A DNA stretch of 64,000 nt from Heracleum sosnowskyi (Eukaryota > Streptophyta > Magnoliopsida > Apiales > Apiaceae), in contig CM061238.1 in assembly GCA_030848705.1 (NCBI GenBank), positions 52,987,133 through 53,051,132 of the forward strand, given 5' to 3'. The translations under genes and the position numbers were made by a program. Under the pieces are notes generated by a model, which was not told the DNA's origin, did no database searches, and saw only the letters and a program-made list of their open reading frames with translations. Shown piece after piece: positions 46,353 to 59,300 of the stretch. Each line of letters begins with the position of its first letter. Within the stretch, counting starts at the first letter, position 1.

Positions 46353-49300
46353 ATGGCCCCCAAACAGACTCTCTCTCAAACAAACTTTGCTGGCATCTTT
46401 TCCCCAAATGATGCTGGTGAAGGTTTCAAAGGACTAGTGTTTTTCTTGAACAAGTCCTATCTCGGTTATGCCATAACCTCAACCCCATTCTCGACTTAGA
46501 CAGACTTGAGGCGTTTTGGCAAACTGCTGTTGCTCAAACTGAGGGTGAGAACCCTGGTATTCAATTCACAATCTCTGGGCAACAATACATTCTCACAGCT
46601 GAGGTCATCAATACTGCTCTTGGAATTACACTGGAAGCAGGCCAAAACTTTGCTCCACTTGCTAATGATGACACTCTGAAGAAGCTCTTCTTGAAGATTG
46701 GGTATGCAGGCCCTATTCTCGAAGAGAGAACAACCAAGTGGTACCCGTCTGGTGAAATGGACAGGAAGTATCTAAGGAAGGAGTGGAGCATGATATTTGA
46801 TGCAATGGTCAAGGTGTTCTCTACCAAGTCCACAGGCTGGAATGGGATACCCTCCTACATCAAGAAACTGACACATTCTCTTGTCCATGGATACAAGGTG
46901 AATGTTGGAGTTCTCCTCATGGCACAACTCACAGCTGCCATAGGTAAGAAGGTATCACACTACCCTCGCTTTCTTATGTTGTGCATTAATTCATTCTGTG
47001 ATTTTAATGATGCTGCTCCTCGTTTAGAGGCTTGCTCAGTTTTGAAAAAGAACACACACACACTATTATCATCACAAAATCTCAATGCACATATTCCAAT
47101 TTGTTTCACTCAGCACATGGTTGATCAAGTGTCCAACCTTGATTATCCATTACCTTCTGGTTATGATTCTTTTTCTCTTGAGAATGAAACTGAATTAGAC
47201 CCAAATTCAGTTAACCCCCATTCAACACCATACACTCAGCCTAGGCCCTCTAGACTTCCCAAAGCCCAAAGAGAAGCCTTGCAAGAATCCAGAAAAAGAT
47301 CCTTAGAAGCTGATGTTGGTGGTAGCTCTGTTAGTCAAGAGGGAGACACTGCACCTAGTGCAGCAAATAAGGAAGGTAGTCAAACAGAACCCACAGTGGT
47401 TCCCCCTGAGCCTAAGAAGAAGAGAGCTAGGAGGACCAAAACCACTGTCAGCCACCCTGCAGTCTCCCAAAAGACTGTAGAGGAAACCAGGGAAATAAAC
47501 TCCTCCCTAGATGTGCCTTCTCAACAAGGGACATCTATTGAAATTGGCCTGTCTCCCAAGGCACCCTGTACAGAGTCTGCACAAACTCATGGTTCCCAAC
47601 CTGAGCTACCCCCACTTGAAGAAACACACAGTGAGTTAGGGCACAGTGAGGATTTCTCTACTCCTATTGATGGTTCACATGTTTCATCTGTGAATCAGCC
47701 CCCACTCTCTACTACACTTTCACCTTCTTCCTTCCCTACACATTCTTTTGTTTCTTCTCCATAACCTAGAGAAGGGGACAGTCCCAACCCTTCAGGTTTT
47801 GATCATCCATCTCCAATCATGGATGAGCCCCCATCTAGTGGTCCACAAGAACCCATTTCTCAAAGTGAGATGGACACCACTCCTCCAAACACTGAGCTAG
47901 GGCAAAGTGGTATTTTGTCAGAAAATAAAACAGCCAACACTTTGTCTGATCTCCAAGGAGCATCTTACCTTCAGGAAGATGCTGTCACAGCCTCTGTTGC
48001 TGTCAAAGACACTGGGGATGCTACTGTCCTGGACACAGCTACTGTCAAAGGTGGAGAGAAAGATACTGTCACTACAGAACCTACTGTCACTCCACCTCCC
48101 AAAGATGCTGTCATGCCAGAACCTGCTGTCCAGACTCCAACTGACAGTACCATTCCTACTCAAGATGCTGTCCAGCCCTCCCAGCCTGATTTTGATGCTG
48201 TACTTGTTGAGGATGCCTCTGATGATGACCTACCTCTTGCCAAACTCCTAAAGGTACATTCTAAATCTTCTCCTTCCATGCATGTTAGTACTGCTCATAC
48301 CCATGCATCTAGGTTGAGTGAGGGTGTGCAAAAGAAAAGAGAGATAAAAGAAAAGAGAGGTGAGCATAAAAATGAGAGGCAGCCAAATGAGCTGGCAAAA
48401 GGAGAGGGACTTGAGCATGTCCAGAGAGATATTGAGGGAGCCCACACTATTCAGGCACTAGGCCTTGAGAGTCAAACTGTGAGGGGTGATGAGATCACTC
48501 AAAAACACCCTGAGAGTGTGAGAACCCCCATAGCCTCCAGGCCCCTGTCTTTTCCTTCCCCTCCAAGAAGGTTAAGGTCTGGTGGCCCCTCTGCTACTTT
48601 TGGTAACAGGATTGCAGCTCTTGAAGGACAGTGTGCTACTTTGGACTCCAAACTGGACTCTCTCTCTCAACTGGTGGTTGATGGTTTTGCTGCTACTCAA
48701 CTCTCTATTCAGTTCCTTACTGACCTGGTAGCTGCCAACTCAACTAAGGGGGAGAAGGTAGCAAGATCAGAATCATTGCCTATTCAAGAATCAGGTGGAA
48801 CTCAGGGGGAGCCTGTAGCTGTGGAGACCAGAGGGGGAGCTAAAAGGAAAGCAATGTCTAAGGGGGAGCAAGTCAAACCAAGCAGTGCAAAACCACAGGA
48901 TAAAGCTGAAAAGCCTGTTGAAGTGGAAATGGATGGAGAAAGGGTGTTAATGTCAAAGGAAACTCAAGATGCATTGCAAAGAAGACCTGCATCTAGACAT
49001 CCAATCTTGCCTCCTGTGGTGATTAGAGAACCTACTCCAGAAACTCAAGAAACTGCTTTACAGAAGAAATGGAGAGAAATGAAGGAACAAAACAAACTTG
49101 GGAAAGGTAAAGGGAAACTGCCTGAATCCATTCATGGTGGAATTATTTGGACAAATGGCACTGAATTTGATCAAGAGGAAGCAAATGTCTTGATGGTGGA
49201 TTACAGGGAGAGCACATTACACAACCATGACAGTAAGTTTAGCAGTTTGGTGGAAGAAGCAATGAATGCTCCTAGCAACCGTCCAACCAACACCACAAAA

Positions 49301-51411
49301 CTGTTAAAGGAACAAATTACTAGTGTCAGTGTAATGGTGAATGATGAGAAAAGATGGGATGTAAGTATTTATCTCACTTCTGGCATATCTTATTTCATCA
49401 CAATGCAGCTATTGCAGAGTCTGCCAGCAAAGGTGTTGTGTGCTTTGAAGGGAATGATCAGGGCAACTCAAACACCATTCAATGAAATATTGGATATGCA
49501 AATCCAGAACCTGATCACACAGAAGCTACCTGAAGTCTACTCAAATCCACCAAGTGTTTTTTACAGATCCAAACCTAAGGATGGCACAAGAAGGAACAGC
49601 TTCATAAATTTGGGTAGCCCATCCAGAATGGAAACCAAGTCAATTCTGAAGGTACTAGATGGAATACTCAGTTCAAATGCCAATCCAGGAAGAGTTCATG
49701 CTGTTCAAGAAATCTACAAAATGCTGGTGTTGAGAGACAAGGCACTGGGAGCTAGAATGAAGGAGCTAATCACTAGAGCCAATGCCAAAAGAAATGATCA
49801 AGGTGGAAGTTGCTTCTATAACATTCCTCCCCATGATGATGATGATGATGATGATGAAGATGGTGAGGATGGAGGTGGTGAAGCTTCTGGAAATGCTGGA
49901 AATGCTGGTGGAAGTAATTCTGGGAATACTGGTATTCAATCCCAGAATGAAGGCAATGAAGAAACTCCTAGCCAGGAAAAGAAAGATGCTGGTGCAACAG
50001 ATGAAGAGGAGTCAAGAATACTGGAAGCTTTGGAGGCAAGCATTCTTAGATGTGCTATTGACTGCATAAATGCTGAAAAAGATGCTGTCACCAAAGGTAC
50101 TGTCGACAAGGATACTGTCATAGAAGATGCTGTCTTGGAAGATGCTGTCGACAAGGGTACTGTCAAGGAAGGTTCTGTCAAGGATGAAGCCAAGGCTACT
50201 GTCAAGTCCAAAAGACTGAAAGCTAAAGCTAAGGCATGGTTTTCTAGACAGAAACCTACAGGGAAGCACAAGTACTCAGGAAAGGAAAAGGCCACTGGAT
50301 TTGGCAGGAATCTCAAAAGCCAATTCAATCAATTCCTCCCAACAGTCTCAAGATTCAACAAATGCAATCAAGAGAAATCAAGAGCGTTGAGGTTAAGCTG
50401 GATGCAAATCAAGAGGCCACTGAGTACATTCTGTGGTGGGAAGAATCAAGGTCAGCCAAGATTGACAAGGACTTCAATCTGGTAGCCACATCAACCAAGA
50501 AAAGTACATCAACCATAGATAAAAGAAGAATTGATTTCTTCTACCTGGAAAGAATGGTAGAGTTGCTGGAGAGCTATGATGATGTTTCAAAGGCTATCAT
50601 GGAACATGTTCTAAAATATCAGGCAGATAGGGATGCTGAATTTTATCAGAAATTTGGCTATAACTTTGCAGATTTTGATGATGCTGATATTCTTACTGAT
50701 CTCCCAGCCTCTCCTATACCATACCACTGGTACTATGAGTTTGATGATTTACCCACAGAAGAAGGGCAAACCCAACCAACTAAGGAAGGGGAACCCAAGC
50801 CAAGCAAACAACCTGAATCTTCTGAATATTCTCAAACTCAGTCAGAACTTGATAAGAAGGAAGCTGAATTACTGGAAAAACACAAGGCCTCTAACAAAGC
50901 AGAAAGTGAAGCTCCAAATTATCAACCATATATGCTGGAAAATCCCCTAAGAGTCAAGTTCCTAAAAGAAGAAATCTATGTTTGCAGCTTGCATAAGCTT
51001 AAAACATCCACTCTGAAGGATTTACAGTATATGGTAGCTGGTTCAATTCATCCCTTGGAACAGATTTGTTCTGATGAGATGGAGAAGTTATTGGAAGGGA
51101 GAAAAGGAGAAGACTCAAAACTGGACAAGCAAAGAAGGAAGTCTCTCAATGCTTATCCTGGAAGTAGATTCAAGCTCATTAATGAAGAACTTCATTTCAG
51201 AACCTATCCATATGATATAGAGCAATGGCTGAATCTCAGGGATGTTAGTTCTCTCATATCCCCTTCCATAAAGAAGATCATTGATGAAGTAGAGGATGAT
51301 GCAGTGTCTGCTGCTGAAATTTCTCTTGTAGAAAGTCTAAGAAGCTGCTTGGCAGAAGCTCTCAAAAGAGAGGATGCAGCAAGACAGAAGAGGAGATCTC
51401 AAGCTAAGTGA
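46353..51411 (+). pseudogene. SIRE-B third ORF ('env-like'), three lesions
   Basis: About 1,680 codons from ATG 46353 to TGA 51409-51411. Lesions: a one-base frameshift near 46465-46490, an in-frame TAA at 47762-47764, and a frameshift near 50330-50370. The N-terminal domain (46353-~47180, LRKEW at 46772) matches SIRE-A. Long Ser/Pro/Thr-rich segments follow, with runs of DTV, DAV and ATV encoded by CTGTC words (47965-48185, 50080-50205). A coiled coil (48600-48745) runs into NSTKGEKV, encoded by AAGGGGGAGA. A C-terminal charged domain occupies 50400-51411. No signal peptide or membrane helix was seen. Function unknown; 'envelope' is only the traditional name. Confidence 0.85.
49832..49858 (+). 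repeat. (GAT)n coding microsatellite
   Basis: Eight or so GAT codons in the SIRE-B third ORF give a run of Asp. Confidence 0.9.
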
Positions 51412-51486
51412 AAATTCTTAAATTCTGATCTTGTTAGTTAAGTTGTCAGCACATATTGTAAATTTGTTGTTATTTTCCATAAAAAC

Positions 51487-51500
51487 AAATTGGGGGAGAT
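51487..51500 (+). other. SIRE-B polypurine tract
   Basis: AAATTGGGGGAGAT directly before the 3' LTR. Confidence 0.92.
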
Positions 51501-52556
51501 TGTTGGGATTTATGGGTGATAGCATTGAAATAACTTAACTTTGATTGTACTTAATTTTTCAAATTAAGTAGAACATACTGTCATAGCCAAAGTATGTTCT
51601 TGTAATCAGTATGTAATGTTATTCTAGTTGTATTGTTTGAAAGAAGTTCACTTATGTGTTCAAGCCTCAAAGAATGCTTTTTGGATGACAACATGAATAA
51701 AGGTTACTGTCCTAAAGCTGTGACAGTAAGATTACAAGAAGACAGAATGTTGCAAGTCACGACAGCATATTCACTCTGACAGCAACATTGGCGGAAGACT
51801 ACGCGACAGCAACTATTGCCCTCGACAGCAAGTTTGGGATCCTCGACAGCACTCTATGCGGGGAACTCATACTGTCACCAAAAGATCATTCCTGTGACAG
51901 CAAGCTTTGCGGCAAAAGTAACTGTCTCAATAAAGATCCTTATGCTAGGTATCTTTCTCAGTCAAATCCCGTGACAGTTTAAATGTTCAAGAAACAGGCG
52001 TGATGCAGTATCCCTAAGCTGCACCAAGTCTGCAAGACTACGACAGAAGCTTCAAGCACTGCAAAACAAAAGTGAATCAATTCAAGAGCAAGGTCAAGTC
52101 TTTATCTGCTGAATTGGTTTAGCTGGAAATGGAATGAATCTAGGTTGCTTTCTTTGTAATGTATATCTGACATGTTAGCAATTTAGGAAAGTCACATGGG
52201 TAAGACAATCTGTAAGAAGCTACCACTTGACAGTGACAGCAGCTTCACAAACCCGTGACTGATAGTGATAGGGTTAGTCTTATACCTACTATCAATTCAT
52301 TCTAGAATTGTAACGAAGACAAGCAAGTGTCTTTGAAGAAAACCCGAAGCTCGAGAATTCTTTCTTGAGGTTGTAGCAACACTTTGCAAAATAAATAAAA
52401 CATTTATTTTGTGAATCTTGTTCTTACTGAATACTGTTCGTGATTGCATATATTGCTGATAACGTTTAATCTTGATTTTAGTTGTTGAAATTTAGATTGA
52501 ATTTTATCAGTATTGCATTCATCCCCCCCCCCTTCTGCAATACACAAGGACTAACA
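51501..52556 (+). repeat. SIRE-B 3' LTR
   Basis: 1,056 bp, with at least fifteen CTGTC/GACAG pentamers (about two expected by chance). Differs from the rejoined 5' LTR at about eight positions. Followed by ATAAT. Confidence 0.95.
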
Positions 52557-52561
52557 ATAAT

Positions 52562-55109
52562 ATCTCTTAATTAATAAGCAAGGGTATAAACACTTGCCTC
52601 TGGTCCTTAGCTATTTCGTAACGCTGAAACAATACGATTCCCTCCTTATTCTGTCTTATCGCACGATTCTCTACTTCCGTCCTTCTTTGCTTTAACGCTC
52701 TTGCGAATACCACTAGTCTGCTTATACCATTTCGAATCCACGTGCCAGCCTCGATAGTCAAACATGAGACGGTACTTAGTCTTCAACGTATGATTTCACA
52801 TTCCATAAACGATTGTAACTTAACTTCGATAATCTGACTCGTCTCGTCCAATAGCCTCTGTTGCATAGACAACCACATTTCAATTGATAGAATGATCACA
52901 ACTAACTATACAAGTAATCCTCGTAACTCGCTTGACGAAACTCCCCATACTATAAAAAGTCAACATCTAAGTCAACAGCCTCGCAAATCTCATTTTCTAA
53001 CATTACCGACAAATTTCTATTCCAACTACCCCTCGTGATGATATTAGACACGACCAAAGTATTTAGACAAGTCTTAAAACAGTTATTCGTATTTATAACT
53101 CACTAACCAGATAATTCACATAATCCACATCATTCACATAGCACATTTAAACAAGTAACCGGTTACGTATCGGACGTCCGGTATAATTTACGATATTTAA
53201 AACTCAGATACTAGCCCTAGTACGGGCATATACGGACTATAAAACACATTACACAACTCATACGGACAACATAGCACTTATGAATATTTTTAAAACATCA
53301 CACGAAGCTTATTTGAATTTAAATAAGCCACGGACAATTTTTAAATCAAAAATCGGATTTTTAAATCCAATATAAGTATTTTAACTGCAATTAAATCAAT
53401 TAATAAAATTAATTGACACTCTTTAAATGCTCAAACTATTTTTAAATAATAAATCAGGTTTGAAAATAATTAAACTAAATTTTAAATTAATTAAATCTAA
53501 TTAATAATCAATTTTTAAGAATTAACTGATTAAAAGAATTAATCAATTAATTAAATTAATTAATTATTAATTAAAAATAATTAAAATAATTGAGTTTAAT
53601 CAATTTTTGAATTTAAATAAATATTTAGGAATTTATAAAATTTTCTGAATAATAAAAAGTATTTTTAAATCAAAGATATGATTTTTAGAATTTTTAAAAC
53701 AGTTTTTATTTATTTTTATAAAAATAAATCACAAAAACACTATTCATCAACTTGAATTGGAAAAAAATGGATTGAAAGCGGGTCGGGTTGGGTTATGAAA
53801 CGGGTCGTCAAGAACACAGTGGGTCGCCAAGAACACCACCGGAATCTGGTGGTGGTTCCGGCCATCCCACCAGTTTCCGATAACCACAACACCTCCAAGT
53901 GCCGTTTTTCTTACAGGTAAAACATGGGAATGACTTAAACACATCGAATCCTCACTAAATCGACTCAAAAATCCATAGAACCGTTCGAAATCAACGGAAC
54001 AAGGAAGAGTCCGGCGGCGGCGACCGTTTTCCGGCCCGCCATCGACGCCCACCAACATCAAAACCATCAACATGAATCAATTCCAAATCCGCCAATCTAT
54101 TCATTAATGTAAACATCAATAAGAACAATTCAATCAAACTACAATTCCGGCCAAAGCTTCAAATTCCGGCCAAAGCTTCAAATTCCGGCAACCTCTACAA
54201 TTTTTCGATTAGCTCGATTTATACAACCAAAACTGAAATAAAAATCATATTCATACTCCTTACAACACATACAAGCCATTCATGTCATCAATTATCAAGA
54301 AAAATCACAAACGAAGATTCCCCCAAATTAAATCAAAAATTCGAAAATAAATAAATAATTAAAAATCGGACAGATCAGAAAATCATACCCACATGAATTT
54401 TGATGGTGGATTTAGGTAGAGGATGATGAGAGATTCGATTTGGTTACAAGAACATCGAAATCGGATTCCGATAACGCCTTCACAATTGAGTTTGATTCTC
54501 AAGAACACGAAGAACACGTTTCAGGGGTTTTTAGATTTTTAACTGTAATTAAGCTTTATTATACGAAAAACAAAGTACGATTTGCCTTTTTATAATAAAT
54601 GGAAAATAGTACCCGAAACGACATTTTTGGATCGATACTGATACGATAGATCGCTTTAAATACAATTTAACAGAATATATGCTTTAAACCTTTAATAAAG
54701 CAGAATGCATGTTTTTCGAGACGATAATCATCCATAAAGTATGGATAACTACAAGTATCATTTAATACAAAATATACGAACCAAAATACCTCCATTACGA
54801 ATATTTTCGAATACTTCCCACTTTAACGAATGAAATATTGGTACGAACGATATACCAATGTCCCGAATAATTTGGGAACGATCCAAATTTTCTTTTCGAT
54901 AATTAAAATAGAATAAAATAGTATGACATCCTTTTCAAAATAGTTTCTAATTCCCCACACAATTCACATAGCACCGCAATATCCCATATTCAATCATTTA
55001 ACGAATAACTTAGCACGTTTAAACAGATAAATCACTTAATAACTCTTAATATGAAATTAAAATTTCATTTCGCATCACATAATAACACGTAATTTTCCCG
55101 GATCTTACA
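52562..55109 (-). repeat. Gypsy-1 left LTR (3' LTR), second piece
   Basis: Continues from 23522 after the SIRE-B target duplication and ends at ...GGATCTTACA. It includes the palindromic core (53155-53180) and a GC-rich section (53760-54060) also seen inverted in the solo LTR. No gene supported. Confidence 0.88.
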
Positions 55110-55122
55110 TCCTTCCCCCCTT
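55110..55122 (-). other. Gypsy-1 polypurine tract
   Basis: TCCTTCCCCCCTT on the plus strand, i.e. AAGGGGGGAAGGA on the minus strand, next to the 3' LTR. Confidence 0.8.
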
Positions 55123-57987
55123 AACAGGATTCTGTCCTCAGAATCAACTTGCGCAAACATAGGTGGATATTTTTCCAACATCTCATTCTCAAATTCCTAG
55201 GTTGACTCTTCAACCTTAGGATTTCTACTCATACTCATACTAATTTGACTCCTCTATTACTTATCACTCTCTCATACTGACTCAACATCTCAGTCGGTTA
55301 CTCAACATAGAACAATTTAACTAGATCTCTATAGGTTCATATTTTTATGAAATATACTATGAATACACCACTCACGGGGTGGTAAGCAAACTTATACGCA
55401 ACTTTCCCAACACACAGTAGATCGACGTAAGGTAGCATTTCAAAACCGTCATAGTAACTGTTGTCGTAAGGAAATCTAATCATCGGTAAATGGTCCTTCC
55501 AATTACCTTCAAAATTTAGTACACAACCATAGTCTATCTGAATTCTTTAATTAAGTCACGGATCTCTGTCAAATACAATTGAACTCGTCATTCCATGTCG
55601 TACTATTATCTCTCATTAATTAGCCAATAATACCCCAAATAACATCACGATAAGCTCTAAGCCTTAGCAACTCTATTACACAGTTTATCTTAACATGTTT
55701 CCATCTCCCTTCAGGAATCTCTTTAGTTGTAACTGTCTACTATACCTCTGTTATTCTGTCTTCATTTTCCAACACCTCAAGTACTTGGACACTCACTAAC
55801 ATCAATATTCTTTTAAATCTCTTATATATCCTTACATTTCTTTCTTATCCCTTATTCTTTCTCGTTCCCTCCTGTAATTGAATTCCATTTCTTTCTCCAT
55901 AACTCTTTCCTTTATGTAGCCCCTTTTTCTTTAATCAATTCTGGTTGAATCCTTATTTCCATTATTCCTTCTAGTTGATCTCTTGTTATCATAACCTTAA
56001 AACTCCATCCTTTCTAATCCTTGTACCGAAGATATTTACATCTCAATTCTCTCTTTTACTACTCATACTATCAGCCATCCATATTCTTGGGTCAACTCTA
56101 CCTATTTCCAATATATCTAACAACTACTTTCAACAATCACATACCTTTCATGCCAATTAACTCTTCAGCTGAAAACAACCCTTCATTACCTTATCCATTG
56201 TCTTTAAATCCTTATTAACACCTCTTCATCTTCTTTCCCTATCTATAATTGTGAGAATATTCCTTATCAGCTTGGTGACTTAATCCCATATCTTTAAAAT
56301 TGTTCTACTTAGTTCCAATAACTTAATTGTTCTCCATCTGATTCCTAAATAATTCAGAAGATACCTTCACAGTAACACTCAAGACACTTTTTTTTCCATG
56401 GTTCCATCTCATTTCCCAAACATCTTGATCAACTCGACATCATCTTGATTCTCATTCTATACATCCACATTGACTGGTAAGATCTATCTTAACTATCGTG
56501 AGCAAAAGACTTGCAACCATATCATACAATCCAGAAATACTCAAAGATTAACTCATTCTCAATTATTAGCCTATCATCAAATTTTAAAAGTTCTTCTCAT
56601 TGAGACAAAAATCTATTATGTCCATCTTCCACAACACGGGATATCATTAGCACACTTACACACTTTTCCCCAATTTCCAATCAACTCTTGAATTATCTAA
56701 CTTCACCTTTTCCACATCGTAACGTTAATTGATAGAAAGAGAACAACTGGCTCCGTTATATGTTACTAGTATTCTAATCGCATCATAATCCGCTTTTGCT
56801 CGTGGTATTTCAATCGCAAATTCGTCGTTCATTATGGTAGGGTAAATTTCAGTTCACCCTAATGGCATACCTCCCAGATTATTTGGTATAACAAAAATTC
56901 ATGATATTTTGAAGTGAAAAGATTCTATATCGTAGCAAATGTCCCACAATTGGGGTTACCAATCTGCATATTCCAAAGCAAACGTTATTGGAAGTGAAAG
57001 AATTACTGAGAGACCAATTTGATCACATGAACTCAATGTTGTGTGTCTCTATTAAGACAGTACTAAAGGTAATTAGGCTTCTTGTATTTCACAACACACA
57101 AGTGACGGCGTCCCGTCAGACTTCTATCACATAGACAGATAGTCCTTGTGTCCCCTATAAATAGGGTTGTTTGTCTCAGTTGGAGTAGAGAAATATGAAA
57201 GAAATTTAGAGTCGGAATGACAACCAGGGCCTTTCGATAAGAAATCTCAAATACACACCTTTGATTGAAATTGAATAGATTCCAAAGGTGTTATTTCCAG
57301 AAAAGAAAAACAACCACAAAAGGGATGTATCAACAAGTAGTATCACATCATAACTAGAGTTATCCACCCCTGAAAAATAAAGGAGTTGGAATTCGAATAA
57401 CATATTTTCAATAGGCTTCACAAATTTGAAATAGATATCACAACAACCTCTGATGCAATTGCAATCATGATTGATCAAAAGTATCAAGTACAACGTCAAA
57501 AGGTGGAATATATTCACCAACACAAGTTTCACTTAAAGAAATGTCAAATATTTCCTTAGGATGGGAAGGTATTACCAAGGTCTTCACATATGACTCCTCC
57601 GTCGACTCCTTCGATAGCTCGTTATTCGATTTCAGCCCTTTTTGTCCACGTTATTCGATTTCAGCCCTTCTTGTCCACGTTATTCGATTTCAGCCCTTCT
57701 TTTCCACGTTATTCGATTTCAGCCCTTCTTTTCCACGTCGCAAGGTTATCAATATCGTACGTCGTCGTTGACTCGTAATAGTCCTCGAAGATTCCGCCTT
57801 TGACTTCTACAAACGTAAGAAGTTCTATCCATCTCAGCACAACTATCTCAATCAAATACCTCTATCTCAACTCACTCAGCGGTACTATATCCAATACTCC
57901 AACACGAACTCTAAATGAGCTCTGACATTCCTTATATAACTATATACACTCCCACACACTCTCGTTTCTAGTTTTACTATAACCCTT
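55123..57987 (-). pseudogene. Gypsy-1 interior: integrase and chromodomain remnants
   Basis: Read on the minus strand, 55148-55240 gives a chromodomain-type ending (NPKVEEST.EFENEMLEKYPPMF) with a stop where the conserved Trp belongs. Upstream on the minus strand, 55440-55570 gives integrase C-terminal pieces (SDRDP, then FEGNWKDHLPMIRFPYDNSYY) with stops. The remaining 2.4 kb up to the PBS gives no recognisable gag, protease or RT, and the interior is far shorter than a full chromovirus (usually 4-5 kb). The remnants support Ty3/gypsy, chromovirus type. It is non-autonomous. Confidence 0.65.
57623..57738. repeat. 29-bp tandem repeat, ~4 copies
   Basis: Unit ttattcgatttcagcccttcttgtccacg, with T/G variants, repeated about four times inside the Gypsy-1 interior. 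Open frames here just reflect the repeat. Confidence 0.85.
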
Positions 57988-58001
57988 GCTCTGATACCAA
58001 C
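57988..58001 (-). other. Gypsy-1 primer binding site
   Basis: GCTCTGATACCAAC on the plus strand, i.e. minus-strand GTTGGTATCAGAGC, an initiator-Met PBS beside the 5' LTR. Confidence 0.88.
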
Positions 58002-59300
58002 TGTAACGCCCCAAATCCGGGGTCAAAGGATTTGGTCGTCACGCTGCACCCTTAATCCAAACAACCTGTTCAATATAAAATCAACACAATAATAATATCT
58101 GTGACCCCAACTCTACCAAGAATCTTTAAAGGTTATAGTGCTAGAAACAAGAATCCAAAATTCCATTGCATAAATTTTTTTTTCTTCTTTACAACCATTC
58201 TCTTTACATGCAATCTAAAACACTAGTATAACTTCGATAAGAAGTATACCAGGCAACTACTCTTATACAATATCTTATCCAATAGAAAACATCTATATAC
58301 AAAACCTATCACTAGCTCCAATGCTCTGGATCACAACGTCTTTACGCTAATATCTTTCCCCATCTCTGATCAGCTACGCGGGCAACTCTCGCCAATACAC
58401 CTTCTCACTGGCAGGCTAAAATATATATAAAGAAAACAAGTATGAGCGAATGAATTGCTCAGCAAGCGCATTATCAAATATAATACGAAAGGTTTCCAAA
58501 TTAAACTTTGGATTTTCAAATAAACAAGCCTTTGGCTTAAACATTTGTAATATCTAATATTTTCAAATCAAGTTTGGTAATTTACCACAATTTCTCATTC
58601 AGCTTCTCGCAACTGGATAGTTTAAAACATAAAAAGATTTATATTGGTCGTCACGGTGACCGAATCAACAATAACTACAATAGTATGTAGAAAATATGAA
58701 AATAAATATAACTCATACGTCTTCAAGACCAAGGTTTGTATAAAGATACTAGTTTTGAAGATAACCATTCTATTCATAACATCTGCTAAAACAAACAACT
58801 CTGAAAGAGTAGAATAATAAAAGAGTAAGAATGAGCCAACGCGCTCAGCCATGGAATAAAGAACGTACTTCACGACTTCAATGTGGTACCGTCTGGATAT
58901 GCGGTATGAATAAAACTCATCAAGATAGATATCTCACGATTGCCAATGGAATCAAGAAAGAGGATTTTGACTATTTGGAATCCGATATATTAAGAGTAAA
59001 TGATTTCAGCAAGAATGAAACCATTACTTATCAATCAACAAACTAACAACTTCGAGCGAACGAATAAACCTGAGTATCAGGTCATAACTCACAAGTATAG
59101 AACATATGGATGTAATTCATCTCAGAAATAAGAATTGATATTAGAATTGGATTTTTCACATTTATCAAAACAAAGGTTGTGCTGCTGGCCAGCCACGCAT
59201 CAACCCCGGACTTGCTTATAGCAAAGTCCTCTACTGGATTCTAAGCCAATCTGCGCCTTAATTTATTCCGACCATAAATATGGCCCGACCAATTACTGGT
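58002..59300 (-). repeat. Gypsy-1 right LTR (5' LTR), partial
   Basis: Matches 21157-22455 with about 20 differences. Cut at 59301 by SIRE-D; the rest would lie beyond the window. Confidence 0.92.

Larger units (their letters stand above)
23523..52556 (+). mobile_element. SIRE-B: Sirevirus-type element carrying two later insertions
   Basis: Target duplication ATAAT (23518-23522 and 52557-52561). LTRs are 1,056 bp (TGTTGG...CTAACA). The 5' LTR is split by SIRE-C and gag is split by a solo LTR. With both removed, the element is about 14.5 kb with gag, an intact pol, a small acidic ORF and a very large third ORF. LTR differences by eye are about eight (0.8%). Its family word is CTGTCA/TGACAG. 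Confidence 0.95.
21157..59300 (-). mobile_element. Gypsy-1: Ty3/gypsy chromovirus, minus strand, nested and incomplete
   Basis: The left LTR is in two pieces (21157-23522 and 52562-55109) around SIRE-B. Then come a minus-strand polypurine tract (55110-55122), a 2.9-kb interior, a minus-strand initiator-Met PBS (57988-58001), and the right LTR from 58002, broken at 59301 by SIRE-D. LTR ends are TGTAAG...CGTTACA on the minus strand. Rejoined, the left LTR is about 4.9 kb. The interior keeps only remnants of integrase and chromodomain, which place it in the chromoviruses. LTRs differ at about 20 sites over 1.3 kb by eye. Confidence 0.88.

Noticed and set aside
48248..50328. Minus-strand frames opposite SIRE-B ORF3
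   Set aside because: They are shadows of the repetitive sense sequence (CTGTC words read backwards), with no independent support.
53747..54073. 108-codon minus-strand frame
   Set aside because: Lies in the GC-rich part of the Gypsy-1 LTR, and no domain is seen.
57206..57532. 108-codon minus-strand hydrophobic frame in Gypsy-1
   Set aside because: It looks membrane-like, but the AT-rich composition explains it and there is no homology to gypsy proteins; not a supported gene.
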